A DNA stretch of 64,000 nucleotides. Origin: Acidobacteriota bacterium (GTDB taxonomy: Bacteria; Acidobacteriota; Terriglobia; Terriglobales; Acidobacteriaceae). Position numbers and translations under genes: made by a program. The DNA lies in the NCBI GenBank assembly GCA_016196065.1, contig JACPYL010000027.1:124001-188000 (forward strand), given 5' to 3'. Shown here in pieces: positions 28,554 to 36,094 of the stretch. Position 1 is the first letter of the stretch. Each line of letters opens with the position of its first letter. A model generated the notes under the pieces. That model was not told the DNA's origin. It searched no databases and saw only the letters and a program-made list of their open reading frames with translations.

Positions 28554-30587
28554 GTGCCTTCCACTTCTCATCCAGCGTCTCCCGCGGCCGGGTTCTCGCT
28601 CCACCAGTTTTTTGCACCCGGCGGGGTACTTTCGAAGACGCATCCCGCCTATGAATTCCGCCGCGGCCAACTCCAGATGGCGCAGTCCGTCGAAGAAGCC
28701 ATCGCCGAAAAGCGGCACCTGATCGTGGAAGCGGGCACCGGCACAGGCAAAACTCTCGCTTACCTTTTGCCCGTGTTGCGCTCCGGCAAGCGCGTCATCA
28801 TTTCGACCGGCACCAAGAATCTTCAGGAGCAGCTTTTTCAGAAAGACGTCCCATTTCTGGAGCGTGCTCTATTCGGCGATGGCAGCGGCAAATTGAACGT
28901 CTGTTACATGAAGGGGCGCAACAATTATCTCTGCCGCAAGAAGCTTTACGACCAGACCAACGAGCCCATCCTCAGCGGGCTGGAAGAGATCGAACAGTTC
29001 GGCGCCATTGCCGCCTGGGAGAAGACAACCTCGACGGGCGACAAATCCGAACTCGCCGAACTGCCCGAGGCCAGCCCCCTCTGGCATAAACTCGACGCCC
29101 GCGCCGACACTTGCACGGGCCAGAAGTGCACCGAGTTTGAGCGTTGTTTCATCACCGAGATGCGCCGGCGCGCTGCGGAAAGTGACATCGTCATCGTCAA
29201 TCACCATCTCTTCTTCGCCGACCTCGCCATCAAACTCGAAGCCGACAAGGCGCCCGACGCTGGGATCCTGCCCGATTGTGGCGTGGTCATCTTTGACGAA
29301 GCCCACGAACTGGAAGAAGTAGCCGGCAACTATTTCGGCATCTCCGTCAGCAACACGCGCATGGACGAACTGGCGCGTGACCTCGAAAGTCTCCTGCAGC
29401 GCGAAAAGCTCTACACAGCAGGCGTTTCCGGCGCTATCAAGGCGTTGCGCGAGCGCTCGCAACTCTTTTTCTCCCTGATGCCCGCGGGCGATGGACGGTT
29501 TGCCTTCGACGCGCGCCGTGAATTTCTCGAAGAAAACGGCGAAGAATATGACGCGCTGAACAATGCGCTACGCCGCATCGGCGCGGAGCTCGAGCAGCTT
29601 CCGCAAAAGCCGGACCAGGTCTTCAGCATCGCCCGTCGCGCGCAGCAGTTGCAGGTGCAGCTTAGCTTCGTGATGGAAGACGAGAATCCCAACACAGTGT
29701 TCTGGATCGAGCGCCGAGGTTTTCGCGGAACCGTTCGCTCCCGCCGATCCTCGGACGAAGGCCATGCCGGCGGCCGCACCAACGTCTTTCTGCAGGCCAC
29801 GCCGATTGAAGTCGGGCCTATCCTGCGTGAGTGCCTGTGGTCGCAGATGGAGACTGCTGTCCTTACCTCGGCCACGCTCGCCGTCGGCGGGGGATTTGAA
29901 TACATCCGGCAACGTCTCGGGCTGGACCATGCGCGCGAGTTGGTCGTACCGTCGCACTACGATTATCAGAGCCAGGTCATTTTTTATGTGCCGCCCGACC
30001 TGCCTGATCCGCGCACGCCGCAATTTGTCACGCAAGCGTCGGACCGCGTGAAGCGCCTGCTGGAAATCACGCGCGGGCGGGCATTCGTCCTCTTCACCAG
30101 CTACGCGCAGATGAACGAAATTTACGACCGCCTGCTGGGGGTGTTGGACTTCCCCCTACTGAGGCAAGGCGATGCGCCGAAGTCCGCGCTGCTCGAGGAG
30201 TTCCGCATCACGCCGCACGCCGTCCTGTTTGGCACGTCATCCTTCTGGCAAGGCGTTGACGTGCAAGGCGAGCAACTGAGTTGCGTCATCATCGACCGTT
30301 TGCCCTTCGCGGTGCCAAGCGATCCGGTGGTCGCGGCGCGAGTAAAAGCCATCGACGCCGGCGGCGGCAACGCGTTTTTCGACTACCAGGTGCCGAGCGC
30401 GGTGATTACGCTGAAACAAGGCTTTGGAAGGTTGATCCGCTCTCTCCACGATCGCGGACTGCTGGCACTACTCGATAACCGCATCCTGAAAAAGCAATAT
30501 GGGAAAGTGTTTGTAGAGAGTCTGCCGAGTTACAGCCGGACAACTGACTTGCGGAAAGTGGAAGAATTCTTCGGTGCGGATTCCTAA
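28554..30587 (+). CDS. DinG/XPD-family ATP-dependent DNA helicase
   Basis: A 677-residue superfamily 2 helicase with an iron-sulfur cluster. Walker A A-G-T-G-T-G-K-T is at 60-67. Four spaced cysteines (C-Y-M-K-G-R-N-N-Y-L-C, then T-C-T-G-Q-K-C and R-C-F) fall between about 122 and 200, as in XPD/DinG/YoaA. The DEAH box is in V-I-F-D-E-A-H-E. The second motor domain ends with D-R-L-P-F-A-V-P and Q-G-F-G-R-L-I-R. These enzymes unwind 5'-to-3' and act on R-loops or damaged DNA. Initiation is at GTG 28554. It lacks the exonuclease domain of some Gram-positive DinG proteins. Confidence 0.92.
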   Translation: MPSTSHPASPAAGFSLHQFFAPGGVLSKTHPAYEFRRGQLQMAQSVEEAIAEKRHLIVEAGTGTGKTLAYLLPVLRSGKRVIISTGTKNLQEQLFQKDVPFLERALFGDGSGKLNVCYMKGRNNYLCRKKLYDQTNEPILSGLEEIEQFGAIAAWEKTTSTGDKSELAELPEASPLWHKLDARADTCTGQKCTEFERCFITEMRRRAAESDIVIVNHHLFFADLAIKLEADKAPDAGILPDCGVVIFDEAHELEEVAGNYFGISVSNTRMDELARDLESLLQREKLYTAGVSGAIKALRERSQLFFSLMPAGDGRFAFDARREFLEENGEEYDALNNALRRIGAELEQLPQKPDQVFSIARRAQQLQVQLSFVMEDENPNTVFWIERRGFRGTVRSRRSSDEGHAGGRTNVFLQATPIEVGPILRECLWSQMETAVLTSATLAVGGGFEYIRQRLGLDHARELVVPSHYDYQSQVIFYVPPDLPDPRTPQFVTQASDRVKRLLEITRGRAFVLFTSYAQMNEIYDRLLGVLDFPLLRQGDAPKSALLEEFRITPHAVLFGTSSFWQGVDVQGEQLSCVIIDRLPFAVPSDPVVAARVKAIDAGGGNAFFDYQVPSAVITLKQGFGRLIRSLHDRGLLALLDNRILKKQYGKVFVESLPSYSRTTDLRKVEEFFGADS

Positions 30588-30614
30588 CCGGACTACCTGA
30601 GAGTGGAAAAGGGA

Positions 30615-30692
30615 ACGGCTTCAGCTCCTGAAGTCATAACAGTGGCTGAAGCCGTCAACATTTATCGTTTGGTCGCAGCGGTGAACCGCTGC
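30615..30692. repeat. Two palindromes between convergent helicase gene and rplI
   Basis: ACGGCTTCAGC/GCTGAAGCCGT (30615-30625 and 30645-30655, 11 bp perfect) and GCAGCGGT/ACCGCTGC (30675-30692) lie in the 129-bp gap where two genes converge. They could end transcription from both sides; no T run is evident. Confidence 0.65.
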
Positions 30693-30716
30693 GCCGCCCA
30701 AAAGCCGGTGACAAGC

Positions 30717-31169
30717 CTACTCTGCGGCTTCTTTCCCGATCACAACTTTCAGGTGCGTGGTCACGTCCTTGTGCAGTTTGATCGGAATGGTGAATTCACC
30801 AACCGTCTTCAACGGTTCGTGCACTTGGATCTTGCGACGGTCGATGTGGAAGCTCTTCTTCTCCAGCGCGTCCGCGATGTCTCCCGACGTGACCGACCCG
30901 AAGAGTTGATCATTCTCGCCCGACTTGCGCGTGAACGAAACCTCGAGCCCGTCAAACTGCTTGGCGAGTGATTCGGCCTCTGATTTTTCCTTAGCCGAGC
31001 GGCGCACAGCAGCAGCCTTCATCTGGGCGATGACTGCCTTGTTGGCGGCGTTCGCTTCGATCGCCAGCTTGTGCGGAAGCAGAAAATTCCGTCCATAACC
31101 TTCGGCGACCTTGATTACGTCGCCGCGATTGCCCAGCTTGGGCACGTCTTCTTTCAGGATGACTTCCAT
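30717..31169 (-). CDS. rplI: 50S ribosomal protein L9
   Basis: 150 residues. The N-terminal rRNA-binding domain M-E-V-I-L-K-E-D-V-P-K-L-G-N-R-G-D-V-I-K-V is unmistakable. A long connecting helix (about 40-75) and the C-terminal domain follow, the usual L9 length. It is the last gene of the minus-strand block rpsF-rpsR-rplI and is separated from rpsR by heptad hairpin H3. Confidence 0.97.
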   Translation of the reverse strand: MEVILKEDVPKLGNRGDVIKVAEGYGRNFLLPHKLAIEANAANKAVIAQMKAAAVRRSAKEKSEAESLAKQFDGLEVSFTRKSGENDQLFGSVTSGDIADALEKKSFHIDRRKIQVHEPLKTVGEFTIPIKLHKDVTTHLKVVIGKEAAE

Positions 31170-31185
31170 GAATGACTCCGTAACT

Positions 31186-31287
31186 CGTCGTTAGTCGTTC
31201 GTCCTTCGTCGTTCGCAATTCGCCGGGCCCAGGTTCAACCGCGCTGCGCGGCTTTTGCGAAGGACCAACGACGAACGGCCAACGACG
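31186..31287. repeat. Heptad-repeat hairpin H3 (rpsR-rplI gap)
   Basis: Two 31-nt arms (31186-31216 and 31257-31287), each four units plus CGC, with a 40-nt loop. Units include CGTCGTT, AGTCGTT, CGTCCTT and GGCCGTT. The arms align without gaps and differ at five bases, at unit positions 1, 3 and 5 only. It occupies nearly the whole gap between two ribosomal protein genes, so it is part of their mRNA. Confidence 0.9.
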
Positions 31288-31296
31288 TTCTTGAAA

Positions 31297-31650
31297 TTAC
31301 TGTGCGCGTCCTGCAAATGGCAGCAGCGCGATATTGCGAGCCTGCTTGATGGCGGCGGACAGCCTGCGCTGGTGCCGCGTACAAACGCCCGTCAGGCGGC
31401 GCGGAACAATCTTTCCGCTCTCGGCAACAAACCCTGCCAGTAGCCGGACGTCCTTGTAGTTGATCGATTCAATCTTCTCGGTGCAGAACTTGCAGACCTT
31501 CTTGCGCCGAAAATACTTGCGACCGCCTTCGCGAGAACCGCCGGGACCGCCGCCCGGACGCGGGCCACGCGGACCGCCACGATCCGGCCGATCGCCGCCG
31601 CTTCGTTCCGGGCGCGAATCGCTTGATGGTGCTTTCGTTTCCTCTGCCAT
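31297..31650 (-). CDS. rpsR: 30S ribosomal protein S18, with extended N-terminus
   Basis: 117 residues, against about 75-90 in most bacteria. The conserved core begins near residue 45: [13 protein letters not shown], then I-N-Y-K-D-V-R-L-L, the tail R-R-L-T-G-V-C and R-H-Q-R-R-L. The extra 40 or so N-terminal residues are rich in Gly, Pro, Arg and Asp and look disordered. The start at 31650 is kept because no later start gives a better upstream site and the extension reads cleanly. Confidence 0.95.
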   Translation of the reverse strand: MAEETKAPSSDSRPERSGGDRPDRGGPRGPRPGGGPGGSREGGRKYFRRKKVCKFCTEKIESINYKDVRLLAGFVAESGKIVPRRLTGVCTRHQRRLSAAIKQARNIALLPFAGRAQ

Positions 31651-31727
31651 AGTGCTCCTTAAACTTGATTGTCTTTGGGGTGGCGCAACGCTTCAACGCT
31701 GCGAACAGTCCCTCACTCGTGAACTGC

Positions 31728-32150
31728 CTAAACCGCCGCTGGCGCAGGTTCCGTGCCCGCTTCTGGTGCAGGCGGCGCTGGAGCCGCCGCGGGAACCGGG
31801 GGCGCCGCGCTGGCTTTCTTCTTCGAATCCCGAAGCTTCTTGACCTTGTCCAGGCGCTTCAATTCTTCGTCGGTGCGAACCGTCAGGAACTTGATCACGG
31901 GTTCTGTTACGCGCAGGCGCCGTTCCAGTTCGTGAACCATCGCACCCGTGCCTTCCAGCAACAGCAGGACGAAAATTCCGTCGTTGAACCGCCGCACGCT
32001 GTAGGCCAGCCGACGCTTGCCCCAGACTTCGCTCTTCATCGTCCCGTGTGCCGAAGCAACCGACGCTTCCAATGTGGAAAGGAGCTTGTTCAGGTCGTCT
32101 TCCACCATGTCAGGACGAACAATAAACATCAGTTCATAAGTACGATTCAT
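31728..32150 (-). CDS. rpsF: 30S ribosomal protein S6, with Ala/Pro-rich tail
   Basis: 140 residues. The opening M-N-R-T-Y-E-L-M-F-I-V-R-P and the G-K-R-R-L-A-Y segment near 45 identify S6, partner of S18 in the platform of the small subunit. The ordered fold ends near residue 110, and the rest is a low-complexity A-P-P-x tail not found in E. coli, which instead has a glutamate tail. It is followed on the same strand by rpsR. Confidence 0.96.
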   Translation of the reverse strand: MNRTYELMFIVRPDMVEDDLNKLLSTLEASVASAHGTMKSEVWGKRRLAYSVRRFNDGIFVLLLLEGTGAMVHELERRLRVTEPVIKFLTVRTDEELKRLDKVKKLRDSKKKASAAPPVPAAAPAPPAPEAGTEPAPAAV

Positions 32151-32186
32151 TCGTTGTCTCCAAACTTTCGGACTGCCAACCGCAAC

Positions 32187-32768
32187 TTACTCGGGCGAAT
32201 CCGGCTTGCGATTGAATTTGTTCATCGCTGCCGCTGGCCCGTCTTTCAAAATCATCTCGACTGCATTCGCGGCCGAGTCCAGTATTTCGTCGACCACTTT
32301 CAATTGCGCCTTGCGAAACGGTGTCAGTACAAATTTCACCGAGTCTGAAATCTTCTTCTCCGGCGCAATCCCCAACCGAATCCTCAGAAACTCGTCGGTG
32401 CCTAAAGCACCCAGGATCGACTCGATCCCGTTATGCCCCGCCGAGCTGCCCCGCTGGCGAACTCGCATCGTGCCCAGCGGAAAATCCAGTTCGTCGTAAA
32501 TTACGATCAGGTCTGACTTCACGTCCGCCTGATATTCCGCAGCCAGTTCGCTTACCGAAAGCCCGCTCAAGTTCATGAACGTTTCTGGCTTGGCCAGGAG
32601 CACCGCTTGTCCAGCGATTTCTGCCCGCGCCGTCAACGCGCGACACTGACGATTCCGTATTTCCACACCCAGATTTGCTGCGATCCGATCGATCGCCAGA
32701 AAGCCGAGGTTATGCGGCGTGAACTGATACTCGATTCCAGGATTTCCCAAACCGATAATCAGTTTCAC
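32187..32768 (-). CDS. pth: Peptidyl-tRNA hydrolase
   Basis: A 193-residue enzyme that frees tRNA from prematurely released peptidyl-tRNA. L-G-N-P-G at 7-11, the catalytic His in P-H-N-L-G-F (residue 19), K-P-x-T-F-M-N-L-S-G near 60 and the conserved D-E-L-D-F-P-L-G near 92-99 are all present. Length and order match the family. It lies between rplY and rpsF on the same strand, with heptad hairpin H4 in the gap upstream. Confidence 0.97.
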   Translation of the reverse strand: MKLIIGLGNPGIEYQFTPHNLGFLAIDRIAANLGVEIRNRQCRALTARAEIAGQAVLLAKPETFMNLSGLSVSELAAEYQADVKSDLIVIYDELDFPLGTMRVRQRGSSAGHNGIESILGALGTDEFLRIRLGIAPEKKISDSVKFVLTPFRKAQLKVVDEILDSAANAVEMILKDGPAAAMNKFNRKPDSPE

Positions 32769-32781
32769 GAAGTCAGCTCTT

Positions 32782-32827
32782 AGCTTCTAGCCGCTGGCTC
32801 CTAGCTAGCAGCTAGAAGCCAGTAGCT
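32782..32827. repeat. Heptad-repeat hairpin H4 (rplY-pth gap)
   Basis: Two 25-nt arms that meet in a shared AGCT (32803-32806), so there is essentially no loop. Units are AGCT-type, for example AGCTTCT, AGCCGCT and GGCTCCT. The arms differ at six bases, all at unit positions 1, 4 or 5. Confidence 0.88.
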
Positions 32828-32828
32828 C

Positions 32829-33545
32829 TTATTTCTTATCTTTCTTCTCGGCTTTGCCCTCGGGTTTCCCCTCGGCCTCGGCACCCTCGGCATCCTGCTT
32901 GCCCTTCTTGATAACTTCAGGCTCAGCCGGAGTCGCCGCAGCGTCGGCAACTGCTTCCGGAGCCGCCACCACTTCTTCCTTCACGGTCGTGATGTGCGCG
33001 ACCATGCGATCTTCGTCGGTCAGGAACTTCAGCTTGTCGCCATGCGCCAGATCCTTCACGCGCAAATCGACGCCGAACACAAGGTGGCTGATATCGGCTT
33101 CGATCGACTTCGGGATGTCGGCCGGCAAGCATTCCAGTTCGACTTCGCGCAGCAACTGTTCAAGAATGCCGCCGTCGGTCTTCACGCCCACCGCTTCGCC
33201 CTTCAGGACGATCGGCACCGTGACTTTCAGCTTCTTGTCCATCGCGATGCGTAAGAGATCGATGTGCAGGAGCTTTCCCTTGATCGGTTCGAACTGCCAG
33301 TCCACGATCATCGCTTTCACGCGATCGCTGCCCAGCGCCAGGTCGAAAATCGTGTTGTGTCCGCTTTCTGACTTGAGAATGCGCATCACCTGGCGAGGAT
33401 CGACCGAAATGACGGCCGTATCTTTTCCGGCGCCGTACACTACCGCCGGGACCTTGCCCGCCACGCGTACTCGGCGCGCCGCATTCTTGTTGCCTGGCTC
33501 GCGCTCTTGCGCTTCCAGAATGTTCACATCCGTTGCTGTAGCCAT
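32829..33545 (-). CDS. rplY: 50S ribosomal protein L25 / general stress protein Ctc
   Basis: 238 residues: an N-terminal 5S-rRNA-binding L25 domain (about 1-95, with R-R-V-R-V-A-G-K-V-P-A-V-V-Y-G), then the TL5/Ctc C-terminal domain to about 190. The low-complexity tail alternates Ala/Glu/Lys and ends K-A-E-K-K-D-K-K. It lies in the order prs-rplY-pth that is common in bacteria. The stop codon is two bases from hairpin H4. Confidence 0.96.
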   Translation of the reverse strand: MATATDVNILEAQEREPGNKNAARRVRVAGKVPAVVYGAGKDTAVISVDPRQVMRILKSESGHNTIFDLALGSDRVKAMIVDWQFEPIKGKLLHIDLLRIAMDKKLKVTVPIVLKGEAVGVKTDGGILEQLLREVELECLPADIPKSIEADISHLVFGVDLRVKDLAHGDKLKFLTDEDRMVAHITTVKEEVVAAPEAVADAAATPAEPEVIKKGKQDAEGAEAEGKPEGKAEKKDKK

Positions 33546-33592
33546 AATTCCGTTCCGTCCTTTAAACAGCCTGCTGATCTGTCTTAGGTGCT

Positions 33593-33674
33593 AGTCGTTG
33601 GTTGTTAGTCGTTCGCGACGTTCCATACTGTTGACAGCGTTGCTGTCCCGCGAACGACGAGCGACCAAACGACG
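33593..33674. repeat. Heptad-repeat hairpin H5 (prs-rplY gap)
   Basis: The left arm (33593-33617) has three units (AGTCGTT, GGTTGTT, AGTCGTT) plus CGCG. The right arm (33649-33674), on the other strand, has three units plus CGCG with one single-base insertion. The loop is about 31 nt. Confidence 0.85.
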
Positions 33675-33680
33675 CTCTAC

Positions 33681-34709
33681 CTAGAGAAACAGTTTGCTGA
33701 CCGAAGTTTCTTCGTGAATGGACTGGATTGCCCGTCCAATCAATCCCGCGATCGTCAGCACCTTGATCTTCGGGACTTGCCTCGCCGCCTCAGTCAGCGG
33801 GATGGTATTGGTCACCACCACCTCTGTGATCGGAGAGTTCACAATATTCTGCACCGCCGGCCCGGACAGCACCGGGTGCGAGCAGCACGCATAAACCGAG
33901 AGCGCGCCGTTGTTCAGCAAAGCCTGCGCCGTTTTTACCAGCGTCCCGGCCGTGTCAATCAAATCGTCAATCACTAAGCAAGTACGTCCGTGGACATCGC
34001 CGATGACGTGCATCACTTCCGCCACGTTCATCTCGACGCGCCGTTTGTCGACGATGGCCAAGGCTGCGTCCATCTTCTTTGCGAAGAAGCGGGCACGCTC
34101 CACGCCGCCTGCATCCGGCGATACCACGGTCAGGTTCGGCAGGCTCAACTTCTTGAAGTAGTCCACCAGCACCGGCGAAGCGAATAAGTGGTCGACCGGG
34201 ATATTAAAAAATCCCTGCAACTGCGCCGTGTGCGGATCGATGACTAACGCTCGGTGCGCGCCCGCGGCGGTCAGCAAATCCGCCACCAGCTTGGACGAAA
34301 TCGGCACTCGCGGCTTATCTTTTCGGTCCTGCCGCGCATACCCGTAATACGGGATGACCGCGGTGATGCGCCGTGCCGACGCGCGCTTCAGCGCATCCAG
34401 CATGAGCAGCACTTCCATCAGGTGCATGTCCACCGGATGGCAGGTCGGCTGCATGACGAAGACGTCAGCGCCGCGGACATTCTCCTGAATCTGCACGTAG
34501 GCTTCGCCGTCGGCAAAGCGAGTCACCATCGCTTGTCCGCGCGTCATACCTAGAAAATGGCAGACTTCATCACAGAGCGGCTCATTGGCCGTTCCGCAAA
34601 ATATCTTGAACTTGTCATCCACCCGGACGCGCTGGGGCTTGCGCTCCGGCTTTTCGTCCGCCATCGGCAGTTTCTCCGTTTTTTCCGCGGTCGTTGTCGC
34701 AGTGGCCAT
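33681..34709 (-). CDS. prs: Ribose-phosphate pyrophosphokinase (PRPP synthetase)
   Basis: A 342-residue enzyme that makes PRPP for purine, pyrimidine and histidine synthesis, feeding PurF encoded in the same window. The family core begins near residue 33 (F-K-I-F-C-G-T-A-N). It has the flexible loop with R-Q-D-R-K-D-K-P-R-V and the PRPP motif L-V-I-D-D-L-I-D-T-A-G-T near residue 239. The first 30 residues (M-A-T-A-T-T-T-A-E-K...) are extra. A later ATG (P-M-A-D-E-K) could be the real start. Confidence 0.96.
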   Translation of the reverse strand: MATATTTAEKTEKLPMADEKPERKPQRVRVDDKFKIFCGTANEPLCDEVCHFLGMTRGQAMVTRFADGEAYVQIQENVRGADVFVMQPTCHPVDMHLMEVLLMLDALKRASARRITAVIPYYGYARQDRKDKPRVPISSKLVADLLTAAGAHRALVIDPHTAQLQGFFNIPVDHLFASPVLVDYFKKLSLPNLTVVSPDAGGVERARFFAKKMDAALAIVDKRRVEMNVAEVMHVIGDVHGRTCLVIDDLIDTAGTLVKTAQALLNNGALSVYACCSHPVLSGPAVQNIVNSPITEVVVTNTIPLTEAARQVPKIKVLTIAGLIGRAIQSIHEETSVSKLFL

Positions 34710-34712
34710 ATG

Positions 34713-34795
34713 CAGTTCTCAGTTCCCGGTTCTCAGTTCTCAGTCTCTGGGCTCCAGTTTCTCTCTGAGAACTGAGAACTGGGAACCGAGAACTG
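34713..34795. repeat. Heptad-repeat hairpin H6 (tRNA-Gln - prs gap)
   Basis: 31-nt arms (34713-34743 and 34765-34795) match at 29 positions. Units are AGTTCTC, AGTTCCC and GGTTCTC. The two mismatches are at unit position 1 of adjacent units. The 21-nt loop is itself made of degenerate units. It fills the gap between the tRNA 3' end and prs, on the same transcript if these are co-transcribed. Confidence 0.92.
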
Positions 34796-34800
34796 TTTTC

Positions 34801-34874
34801 TGGCTGGGCCGCTAGGATTCGAACCTAGACAAAGTGCTCCAAAGGCACTTGACCTACCATTAGTCGACGGCCCA
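34801..34874 (-). tRNA. tRNA-Gln (anticodon TTG)
   Basis: Folds as a full cloverleaf on the minus strand. The acceptor stem is TGGGCCG pairing with CGGCCCA, the D-arm GAC...GTC, the anticodon stem AGTGC/GCACT around loop CTTTGGA (anticodon TTG, reading CAA), and the T-arm CTAGG-TTCGAAT-CCTAG. The discriminator is G and the CCA end is encoded. It has heptad hairpins on both sides (H6 and H7). Confidence 0.97.
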
Positions 34875-34880
34875 AAAATC

Positions 34881-34965
34881 AGTTTCTAGTTGCTGGTTTC
34901 TAGTTTTGCAGACCGAGCCCGCAACATGCAATTTCGATTTCACTCGCAACTAAAAACTAGAGACT
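34881..34965. repeat. Heptad-repeat hairpin H7 (ispE - tRNA-Gln gap)
   Basis: The left arm (34881-34908) has units AGTTTCT, AGTTGCT and GGTTTCT plus a partial. The right arm (34946-34965), on the other strand, has AGTCTCT, AGTTTTT and AGTTGC, one unit shorter. Its outer end supplies the last codons and stop of ispE. Confidence 0.82.
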
Positions 34966-35964
34966 CTTCCAATACTGCTTGCGCGTCAACGTGGTCGTCG
35001 CCACCGCCTGCAGACCCTGCTTTCGCAGGCGACTCACTGCCCGGGTAGCCGCAGCACGATTCTGGAACAACCCATACAGAGTTGACCCTGATCCGGAGAG
35101 GGAAGCATACACCGCTCCCGCTCGTTCCAACGCACCTTTCATGTCTCGCAGTTCGGGATATTGCGGAAAGACGACTCGTTCAAAGTCGTTTTCAATCCCG
35201 GTACGGACAAGGTCGGGAAGCAGGCTCCCGGCCCGGCTCCTGCCTAACGCAGAAGCACCGGTGTTAGGTGAAACGAGCCACGCCGACATCGCGCGGCCAA
35301 CCTCAAGTAGTCTATCGGACCCATCCGATGCCGTCAATTGCGTGGGGACAGGTCTCTGACCTGTCCAAGCCGAGCGCAGCTCGGCAGGCTCTCCGTTGCT
35401 AACCAGCGCATCCCAATCCGCGAACGCCCGGGGTGTCGAGACGCCAATATCAGGAGTGACGACCACCATCGGCGTAGCCGGAAAATCCGCCAGCGGATAC
35501 ACTTCTTCCCCGCGTCCAACTCCCAGCACGGTCCCGCCCACCAGGAACAGCGGGAGATCCGATCCCACCGCCGCCGCCACGCGCAGCCGTCGCGCTTGCG
35601 TCATCCGTTTCTTGAGCGCGCGCTCCATCCCGATCATGGTTGCGACCGCGTTCGACGATCCGGCGCCCAGGCCGCCTTGCACCGGCAGCCGCTTTTCGAT
35701 TTCGATCTCGACTCGCTTCGAACTATCGAGTTCCTCCAACACCCGCTCCGCCATCCGGTAACAGGTGTTGGACGAATCGCAAGGCACACGCGGGTCTGCA
35801 CAGGTAATCGCAATCCCGGTTCCGCGCCCAATCCGTACCCGGATCACATCATGCAGCGCGATCGTCTGATACACCGTGCGCAGATCATGGAATCCATCCG
35901 CCCGTGGCGGACCGATGTACAGGCCGAGATTGATTTTCGCGAACGAACGGATCGTGACTGGCAT
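34957..35964 (-). CDS. ispE: 4-diphosphocytidyl-2-C-methyl-D-erythritol kinase
   Basis: A 335-residue GHMP kinase of the MEP isoprenoid pathway. S-F-A-K-I-N-L-G-L at 7-15 and the ATP-binding loop P-V-Q-G-G-L-G-A-G-S-S-N at 94-105 are diagnostic. The G-S-G-S-T motif near 300 closes the site. The start at 35964 (M-P-V-T-I-R-S-F-A-K) is preferred over 36024. Residues about 193-209 (A-E-L-R-S-A-W-T-G-Q-R-P-V-P-T) are encoded by two perfect hairpins in tandem (35346-35385), an in-frame insertion. The last codons overlap hairpin H7. Confidence 0.95.
   Translation of the reverse strand: MPVTIRSFAKINLGLYIGPPRADGFHDLRTVYQTIALHDVIRVRIGRGTGIAITCADPRVPCDSSNTCYRMAERVLEELDSSKRVEIEIEKRLPVQGGLGAGSSNAVATMIGMERALKKRMTQARRLRVAAAVGSDLPLFLVGGTVLGVGRGEEVYPLADFPATPMVVVTPDIGVSTPRAFADWDALVSNGEPAELRSAWTGQRPVPTQLTASDGSDRLLEVGRAMSAWLVSPNTGASALGRSRAGSLLPDLVRTGIENDFERVVFPQYPELRDMKGALERAGAVYASLSGSGSTLYGLFQNRAAATRAVSRLRKQGLQAVATTTLTRKQYWKSL
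35346..35385 (-). repeat. Two tandem palindromes inserted in frame in ispE
   Basis: GGACAGGTC/GACCTGTCC (35346-35354 and 35358-35366) and GCCGAGC/GCTCGGC (35369-35375 and 35379-35385), both perfect. They are translated as part of IspE without breaking the frame. They are unrelated in sequence to the GGGCGCCC element in prmC, trmFO and moeA, but the situation is the same. Confidence 0.8.
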
Positions 35965-35989
35965 GGAAGAGGAATTGTAAGCGAAAACA

Positions 35990-36094
35990 CGCTGTTCGCT
36001 GTTCGTCCTTCGGCGGGAACGCAAGCAACGGGACTTCGAGGCGTTGGACTGGGCACGCTAGAAGCGAACGACGAACGGCGAACAGCGAAGGACG
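35990..36094. repeat. Heptad-repeat hairpin H8 (PEGA gene - ispE gap)
   Basis: The left arm (35990-36010 plus tail) has CGCTGTT twice and CGTCCTT. The right arm (36061-36094), on the other strand, has CGTCCTT, CGCTGTT, CGCCGTT and CGTCGTT plus a partial. The right arm ends on the base before the stop codon complement of the PEGA gene. Confidence 0.85.

Noticed and set aside
28381-28617. Upstream start for Der
   Set aside because: It would translate repeat DNA and overlap the divergent helicase start; the family begins at 28380.
34713-34795. Hairpin H6 as a simple terminator for the tRNA
   Set aside because: There is no T run on either strand after the stem, and its unit structure matches the other intergenic hairpins.
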